A stretch of DNA of 64,000 nt from Pseudomonadota bacterium (GTDB lineage: Bacteria; Pseudomonadota; Alphaproteobacteria; Reyranellales; Reyranellaceae): assembly GCA_018240745.1 (NCBI GenBank), contig JAFEFF010000184.1:1-64000 (forward strand), given 5' to 3'. Under the pieces are notes generated by a model that ran no database searches, had not been told where the DNA came from, and saw only the letters and a list, made by a program, of their open reading frames with translations. Shown here one piece after another: positions 43,834 to 52,543 of this stretch (positions are counted from its first letter, which is position 1; every line of letters starts with the position of its first letter). The position numbers and the translations under genes are program-made.

Positions 43834-44826
43834 TCAGACTCCCCTACCGACTTCGAGCACCCGCCGCCGTTCGCTCCGGGCATAGCGCCGGGCAATGTTG
43901 GCGCAGGTCATGAACTGCATCTGGTGATAGACGATCATCGGCAGCACGACGAAGCCCAGCGTGCTGCCGGCAAACAGTGCGTTGGCCATCGGGATGCCCA
44001 TGATCAGGCTCTTCTGCGTGCCGCAGAAGGCGATGGCTATCTCGTCCGGCCGCGCGAAGCCCGCGCAGCGGGCGATGAAGATGTTGGCCGTCAGCACCAC
44101 CGCCAGCAGGACGCCGTCGACCAGCACCAGGGCGAGGAAGCTCTGTACCGGCAGCAGTCGCCACATGCCCGACAGGGTCGCGGCGCTGATCGCGCCATAG
44201 ACCATCAGCAGGACCGAGCCGAGATCGACCCGGCGCACCGTCCGGGCATTGCGCTTGATCCAGGGTTCCAGCCGGTGCTGCAGCACCTGCCCCGCCAGGA
44301 ATGGCACCAGCACCTGCAGGGCGATCGACATCACGCCGCTCAGCGAGCTCTCGCCCCGGGCATGCAGCAGCAGCCCGATCAGCAGCGGCGTCAGCGCCAT
44401 GCCGACGATGCTCGACAGCGAGGCACTGCACAGCGCCGCGGCGACGTTGCCGCCGGCGATGGAGGTGAAGATCACCGAGGCCTGGACGGTCGACGGCAGC
44501 GTGCAGAGGAACAGCAAGCCGACATAGAGCGGTGGCGCGATCACGGTGCCCGACACCGGCTGGAGCGCCAGCCCGAGCAACGGGAAGGCGATGAAGGTCG
44601 AGGAGAAGATCTGCAGATGCAGCCGCCAGTGCAGGATGCCGGCCAGCACGGCAGCCCGCGACAGCCGCGCGCCCTGCAGGAAGAACAGCAGCGAGATCGC
44701 GATCTTGCTGGCGATGCCGACCCAGCGGGCGAACTCACCGCGGCAGGGAAAGAACGCGCCGAGGATCACGATCGCCAGGATGGAGAGGGTGAATCCATCC
44801 GGCAGGAACTGGGCGAGCTTACGCAT
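43834..44826 (-). CDS. SBF-like (bile acid:sodium symporter family) transporter
   Basis: A 330-residue membrane protein with about ten predicted helices (FTLSILAIVILGAFFPCRGE at the start; LVLVDGVLLAVVLTANIFIA later). It has the SBF-like signature regions LCTLPSTVQASVIFTSIAGG and AIAFCGTQKSLIMGIPMAN, where crossing helices meet in the ASBT fold. It likely imports an organic anion with sodium. The amidohydrolase gene follows two bases after its stop. A palindromic repeat begins five bases upstream of its ATG, so its ribosome site is weak or lies within the repeat. Confidence 0.9.
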   Translation of the reverse strand: MRKLAQFLPDGFTLSILAIVILGAFFPCRGEFARWVGIASKIAISLLFFLQGARLSRAAVLAGILHWRLHLQIFSSTFIAFPLLGLALQPVSGTVIAPPLYVGLLFLCTLPSTVQASVIFTSIAGGNVAAALCSASLSSIVGMALTPLLIGLLLHARGESSLSGVMSIALQVLVPFLAGQVLQHRLEPWIKRNARTVRRVDLGSVLLMVYGAISAATLSGMWRLLPVQSFLALVLVDGVLLAVVLTANIFIARCAGFARPDEIAIAFCGTQKSLIMGIPMANALFAGSTLGFVVLPMIVYHQMQFMTCANIARRYARSERRRVLEVGRGV

Positions 44827-44831
44827 CGCTA

Positions 44832-44928
44832 CCCCGTCGTCCCGAGCGTTGCCGAGGGACCTCTTTTGTATCTGCGGCTGACAAAAGAGGTCCCTCCACT
44901 CCGCTTCGCTCCGGTCGGGACGACGGGG
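44832..44928. repeat. palindromic repeat, copy 1 of a two-copy family
   Basis: The arm CCCCGTCGTCCCGAGC...GAGGGACCTCTTTTGT (44832-44869) pairs with ACAAAAGAGGTCCCTC...CGGGACGACGGGG (44881-44928) around an 11-base loop. The same arm, CGTCCCGAGCG plus CCGAGGGACCTCTTTT, recurs at 52314-52345 and 52459-52494. It lies between two minus-strand genes. Confidence 0.85.
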
Positions 44929-44938
44929 GTGTTTGCCA

Positions 44939-45964
44939 TCACGAGAACTTCGCCCTCAATCTCGGCGCGACTTCGCGGGCGAAGCGCTCGAGGCTGGCGT
45001 TGGTCTGGTCGGGGCGCATGCCGGGCGGCACGCCCCAGGTCACGAGATCCGTGAAGCCGTATTCCTCGATGAAGGCCGACAGCTCGGCGACGCAGTGGTC
45101 GACGTTTCCCACCACCCAGGTCTGCGGGATGCGCTTGCCCTCGCTGATGCCGGCGACGCCGCCGTGCCCGCCCGCCTCCTCGCGGAACTTGTTGTAGACC
45201 TCCATGCGCCGCCGCTCGGCGACGCGCACCGCCGCCCAGTCGCGCTCGCGGTCGTCGGTCACCAGGCAGGACTTGATGATGCCGATGCGATGGTCGGCCG
45301 GATGGCGTCCCTCCTCCTCGAGCCTGGCGAGCCACGGATCGAGCGAGCGTTCGCGCTCGCCCTGCGGCAACAGGTTGGCGCCGAACTTCGCGGCGCGCAG
45401 CGCACCCGCTTCCGCCATCGAGGCGATCCAGAGCGGCGGTCCGCCCGGCTGCACGTAGCCCGGCGTGATCTTCACCCGCTCGAACTGGTAGCGCTTGCCG
45501 GCGAAGCTGAAGGTCTCGCCGGTGAAGGCGCGCTTCAGCACCTCGATGCCTTCGTCGGTCAGCGACACGCGGCGCGCCACCGGCATGCCGAAGCCGCGGA
45601 ACTCGTGCGGCGCATAGCCCATGCCGACGCCGATCTCGACCCGGCCGCCGCTGATGTTGTCCAGGACGGCGAGGTCCTCGGCGAGCCGGACCGGATGGTT
45701 GAACGGCAGCAGGCAGACGTCGCAGGAGAAGCGCACCTTCCTGGTGCGCGCCGCCATCGCCGCCGCGACCGGGATCCACGACGGCAGGTAGCCGTCCTCG
45801 ACGAAGTGGTGCTCGGTGAACCAGACGAGGTCGAGGCCGAGCCCGTCGAGCCACACGACCTGCTCCATGATCGCGGCATAGAGCTGCTGGTGGGTCAGGC
45901 CGGACTCCGGCGGATTGCGGAAGTCGTAGGCGACGCCGAGGCGCAGCGGCTTGCGGGCCATCAT
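44939..45964 (-). CDS. LLM class flavin-dependent oxidoreductase
   Basis: A 341-residue luciferase-like enzyme. Landmarks are GLGLDLVWFTEHHFVEDGYL, where the EHH segment is typical of bacterial-luciferase relatives, KVRFSCDVCLLPFNHPVRLA, and RVEIGVGMGYAPHEFRGFGM. A pair of ATGs at 45964 and 45961 gives MMARKPLRLG; the first overlaps the DUF4239 stop by three bases, with GGAG upstream. The first 90 residues follow the F420/FMN fold, but the cofactor is not settled. It ends a four-gene minus-strand run, BKACE-Gfo/Idh-DUF4239-LLM. Confidence 0.9.
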   Translation of the reverse strand: MMARKPLRLGVAYDFRNPPESGLTHQQLYAAIMEQVVWLDGLGLDLVWFTEHHFVEDGYLPSWIPVAAAMAARTRKVRFSCDVCLLPFNHPVRLAEDLAVLDNISGGRVEIGVGMGYAPHEFRGFGMPVARRVSLTDEGIEVLKRAFTGETFSFAGKRYQFERVKITPGYVQPGGPPLWIASMAEAGALRAAKFGANLLPQGERERSLDPWLARLEEEGRHPADHRIGIIKSCLVTDDRERDWAAVRVAERRRMEVYNKFREEAGGHGGVAGISEGKRIPQTWVVGNVDHCVAELSAFIEEYGFTDLVTWGVPPGMRPDQTNASLERFAREVAPRLRAKFS

Positions 45965-46716
45965 TTCAACGACTCCTGCAGGGCGACGAGGTTCTGGGGC
46001 ACGACCATGATGAGACCGCGGCGCGGCGTGTCGATGTCGGTGATCAGCATGAAAGCCAGCGCCACGAACAGCGGCAGGATCGCCAGCAGCCGGCTTTGCA
46101 TCTCCCGGCCGTGTGAGCCGTAGCCGATCAGCATGTTGCACATGAAGGCGATGCCGCCCATCAGCACGATGGCCGAGAACGGCACGCGGTTCCACCAGGC
46201 TGCCTGGGTGTAGCCCTGCGCATTGATCACGTCGTTCATGCCCGCGACCACGAGCGTCGCGACGGGGTCGCGCTGGCGCTTGGCCGGCCCCGCCACGGCC
46301 GACCACATCTCGTTCTGGATGCGGGCCGTCTCGCCATTTATGCCGGCGACGCTGCCGGAGTCTGCCTCGTAGAAGCGGATGCGCAGATCGAGGTACCGCT
46401 TGAGCAGGTCCCGGACCTTGTCCCGATCCGCCTCCGCCAGCAGGTCGGCGCGCAGATACTCGGTGCCGATGGCATTGGCCTCGGCTTCCTCGAGGTTCTT
46501 GCGCTGGTCGTAGCGGCTCGCCGCCATCGAGAAGCTGAAGCCGATCAGCAACCCGAGCAGCGTCAGGGTCGACGCGAGGATCAGCGAGAAGTCGTCCCGC
46601 TGCTTTTCGTCCAGGCTCGCCCTGCTGCGGATCCACGACCCGAGCCAGGCGGCGATCAGCAGGCCGACCAGCGTGATCGCAAAGACCGGCAGGGGCTGAA
46701 GGAGAAGCGCGGCCAT
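45961..46716 (-). CDS. DUF4239 (bestrophin-like) membrane protein
   Basis: A 251-residue membrane protein with two N-terminal helices (FAITLVGLLIAAWLGSWI and LILASTLTLLGLLIGFSFSM), a soluble helical middle (EAEANAIGTEYLRADLLAEA), and two C-terminal helices (FSAIVLMGGIAFMCNMLIGY and LLAILPLFVALAFMLI). The layout and the GFSFSMAASRYDQRKN junction fit DUF4239, also called bestrophin-like, a putative channel family of uncertain role. Its ATG directly follows the Gfo/Idh TAG stop (TAGATG on the coding strand). Confidence 0.85.
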   Translation of the reverse strand: MAALLLQPLPVFAITLVGLLIAAWLGSWIRSRASLDEKQRDDFSLILASTLTLLGLLIGFSFSMAASRYDQRKNLEEAEANAIGTEYLRADLLAEADRDKVRDLLKRYLDLRIRFYEADSGSVAGINGETARIQNEMWSAVAGPAKRQRDPVATLVVAGMNDVINAQGYTQAAWWNRVPFSAIVLMGGIAFMCNMLIGYGSHGREMQSRLLAILPLFVALAFMLITDIDTPRRGLIMVVPQNLVALQESLK

Positions 46717-47862
46717 CTACAGCGTGAGCTCCGGCACGTCGACCCAGCGCCGCTCGGCGACGCTCTTGTAGGCAAGATCGGCGAGCTGCACGGCCTTCGC
46801 GCCCTCGACCAGGGTCGGCACGAGCGGCGCATCTTCCGCGACGTGCCGGAGGAAGTTCTCCCAGAGCTGCCGGAACGGCGGCAGCAGATCGATCGTGTCG
46901 GGCACCTCTTCCCAGTGCGCCTGCAGGTCGACGCCGCCCGGCCGCGCCGCCTTGATGAAGGCCTCCGGCGTGTTGACCGCCGCCTGGGTAAAGCACTGGA
47001 AGCGGCCGGCCGAGGCCGAGCCGTCGGTGCCGTCGATATGGACCATCATGGTGTCGGCCCGCCGCGGCCGCGTCGCCCAACTGTTGGTGATCTGGCCGAT
47101 CGCGCCGTCCTTCGTTCTGAGCAGCGCGTAGACGGTGTCCTCGGCATCGACCTTGTAGCGCTTGCCCTGCTCGTCGACGCGCTCGGGGATGGCGGTGTCC
47201 ATCAGCGCCGACACGGCGGTGATCGGCGACACCAGGCGATCGATCATGTAGCGCCAGTGCGCCATCATATCGAGCGCCAGGCCGCCGCCATCCTTCTTGC
47301 GGTAATTCCAGCTCGGCCGCTGGCATTCCTGCGTCGTGCCGTCGAAGATCCACGAGCCGGCATCGACCCGCACCGACAGGATGCGGCCGAAGAAGCCCGA
47401 GTTCCTGACGAACAGCAGCTTGGCGTAGCCCGGCAGGTAGAGCTTGTCCTGGATCACGCCGTGCTTGAGGCCGGCCTTGTGGGCGAGCCGCGCCAGCTCC
47501 ATCGCCTCCTCGACCGTCGGTGCGGTCGGCTTCTCGATATGGATGTGCTTGCCCGCGGCGATCGCCTTGCGCACCCGCTCGGGCCGGCCGCCGGTGGCCG
47601 AGCAGTCCATGAAGATCTTCTCCGGGCCGGCCAGCGCCTCGTCGAGGTCGGTGGTCGCGCGCTTGATGCCGTGCGCCACCGCCAGCGCCTTGATGCTGTC
47701 GGCGTTGCGGCCGACCAGCGTCAGCTCGGGGATCAGGCGGTCGCCGTTCCCGAGCTTCAGCCCGCCTTCCCTGGCGATCGCCAGCAGGTGCGCCATGTGC
47801 TGCGTCGTGCCCATCCGGCCGGTCGCGCCGTTGATGATGACGCCGATCGGGATGTTGGCCAT
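46717..47862 (-). CDS. Gfo/Idh/MocA family oxidoreductase
   Basis: A 381-residue NAD(P)-dependent dehydrogenase. The N-terminal Rossmann fold starts IPIGVIINGATGRMGTTQHM, and the catalytic Lys lies in the IHIEKPTAPT motif (about residue 110). The C-terminal alpha/beta domain includes KKDGGGLALDMMAHWRYMID, the family's second conserved stretch with a probable substrate His. It oxidises or reduces a sugar, inositol or related polyol. CGGAGGAGACG precedes the ATG. It is 16 bases after the BKACE gene, with the DUF4239 gene touching its end. Confidence 0.92.
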   Translation of the reverse strand: MANIPIGVIINGATGRMGTTQHMAHLLAIAREGGLKLGNGDRLIPELTLVGRNADSIKALAVAHGIKRATTDLDEALAGPEKIFMDCSATGGRPERVRKAIAAGKHIHIEKPTAPTVEEAMELARLAHKAGLKHGVIQDKLYLPGYAKLLFVRNSGFFGRILSVRVDAGSWIFDGTTQECQRPSWNYRKKDGGGLALDMMAHWRYMIDRLVSPITAVSALMDTAIPERVDEQGKRYKVDAEDTVYALLRTKDGAIGQITNSWATRPRRADTMMVHIDGTDGSASAGRFQCFTQAAVNTPEAFIKAARPGGVDLQAHWEEVPDTIDLLPPFRQLWENFLRHVAEDAPLVPTLVEGAKAVQLADLAYKSVAERRWVDVPELTL

Positions 47863-47878
47863 CGTCTCCTCCGAACTC

Positions 47879-48727
47879 CTATTTCAGCGCCGCGCGCACA
47901 TCGGCCGCCGTTGCCGGCTCGCCGCCATTCTCGCGCACCAGCCGCACCGCCTCCTCGACCCATGCGACATTGCCGGTCTGCGTGCCGAGCGGCGCATCCT
48001 CAAGCCCGACCCGCACATGGCCGCCGCGCGTCACCGTCTCGGCGATCAGCGGCCGCACGTCGACCGACAGACCGGCGATCATCCACGGCGCCGAGGCATC
48101 GAGCTCCCGCAGCAGCGCCACGTGCGCGGCGAGCGCATAAGGCCGGGGCGGAAAGCCGAAGGCGAAACTCTGTGAGAACATGAAGCGATAGATTGGCGTC
48201 TTGCCGCCCACGGCGCGCGCAAGCGCGGCGCCGGCGCGCGTGAAGCCCGGCTCGTAGATCGCGAAGGCCGGCGGCAGGCCATGCTTCGCCGCGAAGGCCA
48301 GCGCATGGCGCACATGCGCCTCGGGATTGAGATAGGTGAAGGCGGGCTTCGCCTCGGCCGTGGTGATGGCGGTAGTGAAGTTGACGCTGCCGGGATCGAC
48401 CACGGCGAATTCCAGCAGCCCGCGCTCGACCAGCGCCTCGACATGGGCGAAGCGCTGGGCCGCCGTCATGCCGGGTTCGCTTGCCGGGTAGGACGGATAG
48501 ACCGGCACGTCGATCTCGGCCCGGATGCCCTCGATGATGCGGGCATAGACCTGCCAGTCGAAGGTGTGCCTGCCGTTCTCGTAGGCGTGCGTGTGCACGA
48601 TCGCCGCACCAGCGCGCGCGCAGGCGATGCCGTCGGCGATCGTCGCCTCGACCGTGTCGGGGATACGCGGCTGGAGCTTGCGGCTCCAGGCGCCGTTCAG
48701 CGCCACCTCGATCCAGACCTTGTGCAT
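47879..48727 (-). CDS. BKACE family (3-keto-5-aminohexanoate cleavage type) protein
   Basis: A 282-residue beta-keto acid cleavage enzyme. The zinc-site His pair appears in AAIVHTHAYE (residues about 45-50), with a further metal-site Glu in TRGGHVRVGLEDAP near the C-terminus, and the barrel strand AVVDPGSVNFTT. BKACE enzymes condense a beta-keto acid with acetyl-CoA to give acetoacetate and a CoA ester. AAGGAGG precedes the ATG. As the first gene of a run with a Gfo/Idh dehydrogenase, it may process an oxidised sugar or amino-acid-derived keto acid. It diverges from the GMC gene. Confidence 0.92.
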   Translation of the reverse strand: MHKVWIEVALNGAWSRKLQPRIPDTVEATIADGIACARAGAAIVHTHAYENGRHTFDWQVYARIIEGIRAEIDVPVYPSYPASEPGMTAAQRFAHVEALVERGLLEFAVVDPGSVNFTTAITTAEAKPAFTYLNPEAHVRHALAFAAKHGLPPAFAIYEPGFTRAGAALARAVGGKTPIYRFMFSQSFAFGFPPRPYALAAHVALLRELDASAPWMIAGLSVDVRPLIAETVTRGGHVRVGLEDAPLGTQTGNVAWVEEAVRLVRENGGEPATAADVRAALK

Positions 48728-48771
48728 GCGAGCCTCCTTGCCCGATGGCCCGGCGATAATAGGATGGCGGC

Positions 48772-50328
48772 GTGGAAAACGAGTACGACTTCGTCATCGT
48801 CGGCGGCGGCTCTGCAGGCGCGGTTCTTGCGGCCCGGCTGACCGAAGACCCCGATATCCGTGTGCTGTTGCTCGAGGCGGGCCGCGACTTCCGCACCGCG
48901 GAGACGCCGGAGCACATCCGCATCCCCAATCCGCTGCGGGCCATCGCCGACGACGACTACCGCTATCCCGGGCTGCTGGCGCGCCGCACCGAGCGGCAGG
49001 CGCCGAAGCTGCTGTGGCGCGGCCGGGCGATCGGCGGCAGCTCGACCATCAACGGCCAGATCGCGATCCGCGGCATTCCCGACGACTTCGCCGACTGGGC
49101 GCGCGAGGGTGCGACGGGCTGGGGCTGGGACGACGTGCTGCCGTACTTCCGCAAGCTCGAAAGTGACGGGGAGTTCGGCGACGAGCCCTATCACGGCAAC
49201 AGCGGGCCGATCCCGGTCTATCGCGCGCCGGTCGAGAAGTGGGGCCATGTCGATCGCGCCGTGATGAGGGCCGGCCTGGCCCTGGGCTACGGTTGGTGCG
49301 AGGACCACAACGCGCCCACGGGCACCGGCGTCTCGCCCTACGCGATCAACAGTCGCGAGGGGCTGCGCATCTCGACCAACGACGGCTATCTCGAGCCGGC
49401 GCGCGGACGGCCGAATCTGACGATCGTCGGCAATGCGGTCGTCGACACGCTGTCGTTCGAAGGCAACCGGCCGCAGGCCAGCGGCGTGGTCGTACGCGTG
49501 GGCAACGGCGAGGCGCGGAGCGTCCGGGCGCGGCGCGAGGTGCTGCTGTGCGCCGGCGCGATCCATTCGCCGGCGGTGCTGCAGCGCTCGGGCATCGGCC
49601 CGCGGGCGTGGCTGGAGCCGCTCGGCATCGAGGTCATGGCCGACCGGCCGGTCGGGCAGCACCTGCTCGACCATCCGATCCTCAGCGTCCTGCTCGACCT
49701 GCGTCCCGACTTCCACGCCAGCACGCTCGCCCATCGCCACACCAACTGCTGCATCCGCTATTCGTCCGGCCTCGCGGGCTCCGGCATCAACGACATGATC
49801 GTGATCGCGGGCAACCTGCGCCCACCCGAGGACGGCGGCACGGCGCGGGCGCGCATCGCGGTGTCGGCCTTCCAGGCGCTGAGCGAGGGCACGGTGCGCA
49901 TCACCACGCGCGATCCGGCGATCGATCCGCAGGTCGACGAGCGGATGCTGTCCGACGACAGCGACCTGGTGCGCATGCGCGACGGCGTGCAGCGCCTGCG
50001 CGCCATCGGCCTGCATCCGGAGATCGCGGCGATCGCGACCCGCGTCGAATACGGCGTGACCGGCCGCTCGATCGCCGACGAGCTCACCGGCCGCGGACTC
50101 GACGACTGGATGTTCGCCGAGTGCTCCGACGCGCAGCACGCCAGCGGCACCTGCCGCATGGGCGCGGCGGACGACCCGCGCTCGGTGGTCGATCCGCAGT
50201 GCCGCGTGATCGGCGTCACCGGCCTGCGCGTGATCGACGCCTCGGTGATGCCGACCGTGGTGCGGGCCAACACGCATTTCACGACGATGATGATCGCCGA
50301 GAAGATGGCCGACGCGTTGAAACGCTAG
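48772..50328 (+). CDS. GMC family FAD-dependent oxidoreductase
   Basis: A 518-residue flavoenzyme of the glucose-methanol-choline family. The FAD dinucleotide motif is at the N-terminus, DFVIVGGGSAGAVLAARL; GGSSTINGQIAIRG matches the family's first signature and the second is VLLCAGAIHSPAVLQRSGIG. The C-terminal catalytic region has CRMGAADDPRSVVDPQCRVI followed by the expected His-type residues in VMPTVVRANTHFTTMM. It oxidises an alcohol. GTG start; it diverges from the BKACE gene. The substrate is not known. Confidence 0.94.
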   Translation: MENEYDFVIVGGGSAGAVLAARLTEDPDIRVLLLEAGRDFRTAETPEHIRIPNPLRAIADDDYRYPGLLARRTERQAPKLLWRGRAIGGSSTINGQIAIRGIPDDFADWAREGATGWGWDDVLPYFRKLESDGEFGDEPYHGNSGPIPVYRAPVEKWGHVDRAVMRAGLALGYGWCEDHNAPTGTGVSPYAINSREGLRISTNDGYLEPARGRPNLTIVGNAVVDTLSFEGNRPQASGVVVRVGNGEARSVRARREVLLCAGAIHSPAVLQRSGIGPRAWLEPLGIEVMADRPVGQHLLDHPILSVLLDLRPDFHASTLAHRHTNCCIRYSSGLAGSGINDMIVIAGNLRPPEDGGTARARIAVSAFQALSEGTVRITTRDPAIDPQVDERMLSDDSDLVRMRDGVQRLRAIGLHPEIAAIATRVEYGVTGRSIADELTGRGLDDWMFAECSDAQHASGTCRMGAADDPRSVVDPQCRVIGVTGLRVIDASVMPTVVRANTHFTTMMIAEKMADALKR

Positions 50329-50345
50329 TCCCGAATCCCACCGCT

Positions 50346-50394
50346 TGGGACGCCTAAAACGCCGGCCCGCGTGCATTTTAGGCGATTCGTCCCA
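50346..50394. terminator. hairpin between convergent GMC and deacylase-type genes
   Basis: CGCCTAAAA (50351-50359) pairs perfectly with TTTTAGGCG (50376-50384), and TGGGA pairs with TCCCA outside it around a bulge. There is no long T-tract, so it may be a bidirectional terminator or a small repeat. TTGGGACG recurs at about 50415, nearby. Confidence 0.5.
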
Positions 50395-50486
50395 GATCCT
50401 GCGCCACATACCCGTTGGGACGATTGTCGAATTGGCGGGACGTGGGATGAGTTATCCCCAGATTTATCTCGCGCCGGAGAGAAAAT

Positions 50487-52160
50487 TCACCCTCGCAGGA
50501 CCTTGCCGGCCTTGGCCTCGGTCAGCTTGCCCTGCTCCCAGGTCGGTGCGCCGTTGACGATGGTATACTCGACGCCGGCCGACGGCATGACGATGCGCTT
50601 GGCGCCGCCCGGCAGGTCGTAGCGCCGCTCGCCGTGGTTCTTCGAGCCGATGCGGTCGGGATCGAAGATCGCCACGTCCGCCGGCGCACCCTTGGCGAGG
50701 CGGCCGCGGTCGGAGAGCCCGAACAGATCGGCCGGATCGGAGGTCAGGCGCCGCACGCCCTCTTCGAGCGTGATCGCCTGCTTCTCGCGCACCCAGGTCC
50801 CCAGCAGGTAGGTCGGGTAGCCCGCGTCGCACAGCATGTCGACATGCGCGCCGCCGTCGCCCAGCGCCATCAGGATCGACTTGTTGTTCAGGAGCTCGCG
50901 CATGCGGTCCTCGCGGGTGTTCCACGACGCCATGGTGAGCTCGCATTGGAGATTGTCGGCCAGCACCAGGTCGAGGAAGGTGTCGACGCCGTCCTTGCCC
51001 TGCTGCTGCGCGAGATCGGCGATCGAACGGCCCTCCATCGCCTTCAGCGCCGGATTCTTCACGGCATGGACGCCGATGCGGCCCCAGTTGCTGAAGCCGG
51101 TCGGGTTCTCGAGGTCGCGCCGGAACTGGTCGCGGAAGGTCTTGTCGGCATAGACCTTCTTTTGCGCCTCCTTGTTGGTGTCGGCGAACACCCGCTTCCA
51201 TGACGGGAAGGAAGCGAAGGAGAAGGGGTTGTTCATGTCGACTTCGCGCGTGAGCGGCAGCGGCGAGGTCTGCGGCCGCGCGCCCTTGGCGATCATCGGC
51301 GCGCACATACGCAACGTATTGCGCACCGCCTCGGGAATGTCGTCGCGGTCGAACAGGGCGATGAAGGTGACCGGCCGGCCCGAGGCGTCGAGCAGGAAGT
51401 CGAGCAGGTCGCACTGGTCCTGTTCCAGCACGCCGACCTGGCGGGTGAGCGCAATCTCGATCGCGCCCTTGTTGCGCTTCTTGAGCTCGCCGGCGTAGGC
51501 CTTCAGCTCCTCGCGGCTGGCGTTGCGGCAGGCAAGGGGTTTCGCCTCGTAGCCGATGTGCTGGTTGAGCGTGGTCGAGGAGAAGCCCAGCGCGCCCGCA
51601 TCCATCGCCTCGCCGATCAGGGCCGCGATCTTGGCGGTCTCCTCCGCGGTCGCCGCGCGCTCCATCGACGCCTCGCCCATCACATAGTGCCGGAACGGCG
51701 TAAGCGGCGCGATGAACGCCAGGTTGAGCGACGGCTTGCGCGCCGCGGCCGCGTCCATGAACTGCGGGAAGGTCTCCCAGTCCCAGGTGATGCCCTTGTT
51801 CAGCACGTCGAACGGAATGCCTTCGACGTTGACCAGATCCCTCATCGCGATCTCGCGAGCCGCGGGCTTGCAGGGCGCGATGCCGACGCCGCAATTGCCC
51901 ATCACCACGCTGGTGACGCCGTGCCACGACGAGGGCGTAACGGCGCCGTCCCAGCAGATCTGCGCGTCGTAGTGGGTGTGCGGATCGACGAAGCCCGGCG
52001 CCACCACCAGCCCGTGCGCATCGATGGTGCGCTTGCCGCCTTCAGTGACCTTGCCGATCTCGGCGACCTTGCCGCCGGCGATGGCGACGTCGGCCTGGTA
52101 GCGCTTGGCGCCGGTACCATCGACCACGGTGCCGTTCCTGATGACGAGGTCGTAGCTCAT
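50487..52160 (-). CDS. N-acyl-D-amino-acid deacylase (D-aminoacylase) family protein
   Basis: A 557-residue amidohydrolase-superfamily enzyme of the D-aminoacylase type. The first metal motif is VAPGFVDPHTHYDAQICWDG, and the region SVVMGNCGVGIAPCKPAARE carries the conserved Cys and loops; the late LMALGDGGAHVDMLCDAGYP supplies the Asp/His expected near the end. It would remove an acyl or similar group from a D-amino acid or related amide in the cytoplasm. CGGGAGGAAACG precedes the ATG. The terminal GAPTWEQGKLTEAKAGKVLR is the standard C-terminal beta-domain end. Confidence 0.92.
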   Translation of the reverse strand: MSYDLVIRNGTVVDGTGAKRYQADVAIAGGKVAEIGKVTEGGKRTIDAHGLVVAPGFVDPHTHYDAQICWDGAVTPSSWHGVTSVVMGNCGVGIAPCKPAAREIAMRDLVNVEGIPFDVLNKGITWDWETFPQFMDAAAARKPSLNLAFIAPLTPFRHYVMGEASMERAATAEETAKIAALIGEAMDAGALGFSSTTLNQHIGYEAKPLACRNASREELKAYAGELKKRNKGAIEIALTRQVGVLEQDQCDLLDFLLDASGRPVTFIALFDRDDIPEAVRNTLRMCAPMIAKGARPQTSPLPLTREVDMNNPFSFASFPSWKRVFADTNKEAQKKVYADKTFRDQFRRDLENPTGFSNWGRIGVHAVKNPALKAMEGRSIADLAQQQGKDGVDTFLDLVLADNLQCELTMASWNTREDRMRELLNNKSILMALGDGGAHVDMLCDAGYPTYLLGTWVREKQAITLEEGVRRLTSDPADLFGLSDRGRLAKGAPADVAIFDPDRIGSKNHGERRYDLPGGAKRIVMPSAGVEYTIVNGAPTWEQGKLTEAKAGKVLRG

Positions 52161-52200
52161 CGTTTCCTCCCGGAAATGCGCATCACGTTACTCTCTTCCT

Positions 52201-52290
52201 CCTCTCCCCCGCTAGGGAGAGGTTGGGTGAGGGGATCGCGCACGATCTTCGATGCCCCCTCACCTAGCCTCTGCCCCCCGGCGGGTAGGG
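52201..52290. repeat. palindromic GC-rich repeat upstream of the deacylase gene
   Basis: CCTCTCCCCCGCTAGGGAGA...GTGAGGGG (52201-52234) pairs imperfectly with CCCCCTCACC...CGGCGGGTAGGG (52255-52290). Repeats of the type CCTCTCCC...GTGAGGGG are scattered in many alphaproteobacterial genomes. Its right end overlaps the start of the next, longer inverted repeat. Confidence 0.65.
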
Positions 52291-52535
52291 CCATCGCATA
52301 TGTTATTCCCCATCGTCCCGAGCGAATCCGAGGGACCTCTTTTTGCGGTGCCGAAACAACTGAAGAACCGGACTCGCGGAAAGAAGATCGCGCCAATAAA
52401 TCTCGCTAATCCCGATCGGCGCGACCTAGGCGGCGAAATTCACGATTATGGCTAGCGCGCGAAAAGAGGTCCCTCGGCTTCGCTCGGGACGACGGAAATA
52501 GCTAAATGCGATAGCCCTGCCCTGGCGGGGAAAGG
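52281..52535. repeat. long inverted repeat (MITE-like), copy 2 of the CGTCCCGAGCG family
   Basis: The left arm (about 52281-52347), GGGTAGGGCCATCGCAT...CCGAGGGACCTCTTTTTGCG, pairs with the right arm (about 52458-52535), read on the minus strand as GGCAGGGCTATCGCAT...CCGAGGGACCTCTTTTCGCG, over roughly 65 bases. The core of about 110 bases between them has no gene. The inner part of each arm matches the repeat at 44832-44928. Together with the preceding palindrome it fills the 52161-52543 gap, in which I see no coding sequence. Confidence 0.75.
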
Positions 52536-52543
52536 AACATGAG

